The notes beneath the pieces were generated by a model. It saw only the letters and a list, made by a program, of their open reading frames with translations. It had not been told where the DNA came from and made no database searches. A stretch of 29,810 nucleotides of DNA from a virus, in IMG/VR virus record IMGVR_UViG_3300045996_004298, positions 1 to 29,810 of that record. One strand, written 5' to 3'. Shown in pieces: positions 28,542-29,810 of the stretch. Within the stretch, counting starts at the first letter, position 1, and each line of letters begins with the position of its first letter. A program made the translations under genes and the position numbers.

Positions 28542-29618
28542 ATGTCCGAAGACATGAACGACGCCAAAGCAGGCAAGCCCGCAACAGAAGCAGTGAGGGA
28601 AGACGCCAGAGAAAACACCAGGGATACCATCTCGAAACTTTTGGATGACCGTGATCAGCATCGAGATCCCGATCCGAACAACCGCGACCACCCCAAGAGA
28701 CCGGGAGCACCGCAGAAAACGCCAGAAAGAACCCAGGCGGAACGCTTGACACCTGAAGAACTCAGGGAAGAAAAATCTGACCCCTCCTACATAAGAAACA
28801 CCCCGAAAGATCGCGATGGAGGCAAGGAGGACGATCCATCCCCTGCCTCCACAGCGGCAAGCTCCGCAAGAGCGAACCTATCTGAATTCGAGGCTTTGAA
28901 AGTGAAGCTGGAAAAAACCGAGAAAGTCCTTGCGGAAAACCAACGATACGGCCGCACCAACGCCCAGAAGGTCAAGAACGCCCAGAAGGTTGTGCAAAAG
29001 TTTGCCGATGACGGATTGTTGACAGAAGAAGAAGCCAAAGAACTGTTTGGGGTGCTTCAAGCAGACGGACGGGAACTACCTGCTGGTGGGGACGAACGGG
29101 AAGAGGATGCCCTGTCGCGTGGGTCGGCTCTTTCCCCTCAAGCGAGCTTGTTTGCGCCGATCTTCAAGGTCGCCAACAAAGAGTTAGAGAACATCCGCAA
29201 ATATACTGATGATAACCAGTTACAGGACAAGGTAAACGCCTTTGATTATTTCCTCTCTGTGGGGTCAAAAGAAGAAGTGGGGCAGGTGTTGGCAGAATTA
29301 ACGGAACTGCTGGACGATCCGGTAAAATTGGCCAAGAAAATGCTCTCGATGGGTCAAACGGTTTTTGAGGAATCCTACAAACATATCCAGGAGGCGGGGG
29401 GCTTTAAAAATTACCTTGCCAAGAAAGATCAAGAGCTTGAAAAAAGGCAGAAAAAGATTGACAAATTAGAGAAAAAACTGTTACAATATGAAGACTTTGA
29501 CCAACCTAGCTACCGTATTGAGGAGATGGGCGATGGTGATGAGGCAACGCCCGCCACAGATACCATATCTACCCTTTTCGGTGAACGGGATAAGGTCAAA
29601 CAAGGTAGAAAAGCCTAG
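28542..29618 (+). CDS. Probable scaffolding protein, 358 aa
   Basis: ATG 28542 follows AGGAGGGAGAGG. The first 115 residues are highly charged and probably disordered (DARENTRDTISKLLDDRDQHRDPDPNNRD). Residues 117-165 and 275-325 are predicted coiled coils (FEALKVKLEKTEKVLAENQRYG; KDQELEKRQKKIDKLEKKLLQYED). There are no cysteines or catalytic motifs. This composition and the position directly after the portal, before an expected major capsid gene, are standard for phage scaffolds, which guide prohead assembly and then leave. The identity rests on composition and place. Confidence 0.65.
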   Translation: MSEDMNDAKAGKPATEAVREDARENTRDTISKLLDDRDQHRDPDPNNRDHPKRPGAPQKTPERTQAERLTPEELREEKSDPSYIRNTPKDRDGGKEDDPSPASTAASSARANLSEFEALKVKLEKTEKVLAENQRYGRTNAQKVKNAQKVVQKFADDGLLTEEEAKELFGVLQADGRELPAGGDEREEDALSRGSALSPQASLFAPIFKVANKELENIRKYTDDNQLQDKVNAFDYFLSVGSKEEVGQVLAELTELLDDPVKLAKKMLSMGQTVFEESYKHIQEAGGFKNYLAKKDQELEKRQKKIDKLEKKLLQYEDFDQPSYRIEEMGDGDEATPATDTISTLFGERDKVKQGRKA

Positions 29619-29810
29619 CGATAGAGGCAAGAAGCCCGACCGCCCTTTTCTGTCATCGCCTCCCGCTCCCTGTCTGCGCAGGGGCAAGCCCCCGCTTTCG
29701 CGAGGGCAGGCTCTGGATAAAAAGACGATCTTTAGAAGCAACGAAGACAACCGCAGGGCCACGGCCTGTAAGTTCCTACCTTCAACGCTTTAAAAATCCC
29801 TACCTTTGAA
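29619..29810. other. Gap after scaffold gene with short GC hairpins
   Basis: This gap, open to the window edge, contains AGGGG-CAAG-CCCC (about 29680-29692) and further CGC/GCG steps in a GC-rich palindromic block (29670-29712). No start codon with a ribosome site is seen. The block could be a repetitive palindromic element or a processing site between scaffold and capsid genes. The frame that crosses it from 29488 is an overlapping shadow of the scaffold gene. Confidence 0.35.

Overview
The window reads as the left end and most of the replication, packaging and head-assembly modules of a tailed-phage prophage, probably in an intracellular (amoeba-associated type) alphaproteobacterium. The host assignment is an inference. 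It rests on the phage gene families (a DUF5681-type packaging protein, a GTA-like three-TM holin, a RuvC-type resolvase), on several secreted coiled-coil proteins plus a secreted TIR protein, and on a PD-(D/E)XK 'transposase' and an IS110 element of the kind common in Holosporales/Paracaedibacter-like genomes. I could not search any database.

Left border (1-470): the start of a leftward host gene (47 to 1) is followed by the 3' part of a tRNA-Gly(CCC) gene on the minus strand (80-136). Similarity to the tRNA stops in the D arm, as expected for the att site at the far end of an element integrated in a tRNA gene. The prophage should therefore run rightward from about 137, with an intact tRNA-Gly beyond the right edge. 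No integrase is visible.

Early region (470-8716): two unknown genes, then a tight rightward operon. It encodes a small HTH protein, a Sak4-like RecA-fold ATPase, an SSB/DUF669-like protein, an SF2 helicase, a small DUF6511-like protein, a Cas4-like Fe-S PD-(D/E)XK nuclease and a Toprim/AAA primase-helicase. Together these form a recombination-dependent replication module.

Accessory island (8717-15333): AT-rich, mostly leftward genes for secreted coiled-coil proteins of unknown role; a rightward set with a 32-codon gene and two overlapping paralogues; and a leftward Rpn/PDDEXK_2 protein. A leftward RuvC-like resolvase follows, driven by a near-consensus promoter.

Packaging, lysis and head region (16100-29618): a repeat-rich noncoding stretch with a 45-bp imperfect palindrome; a DUF5681 protein; an array of decayed 74-80 bp copies of the 5' end of the large-terminase gene plus a broken second terminase start; then C5-methyltransferase, TerL, holin, GH24 lysozyme, an interrupting IS110 element and secreted TIR-domain gene, and finally portal and scaffold behind a promoter with a palindromic operator and a possibly bistable leader.

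The most notable unexplained signals are: two distant clusters of TGATAGA boxes, each at an exact 20-bp period; the terminase-derived tandem ghosts; the promoter/operator/competing-hairpin leader of the head operon; and a peptide module shared between the TIR protein and a signal-peptide/coiled-coil/TM protein encoded 14 kb away.
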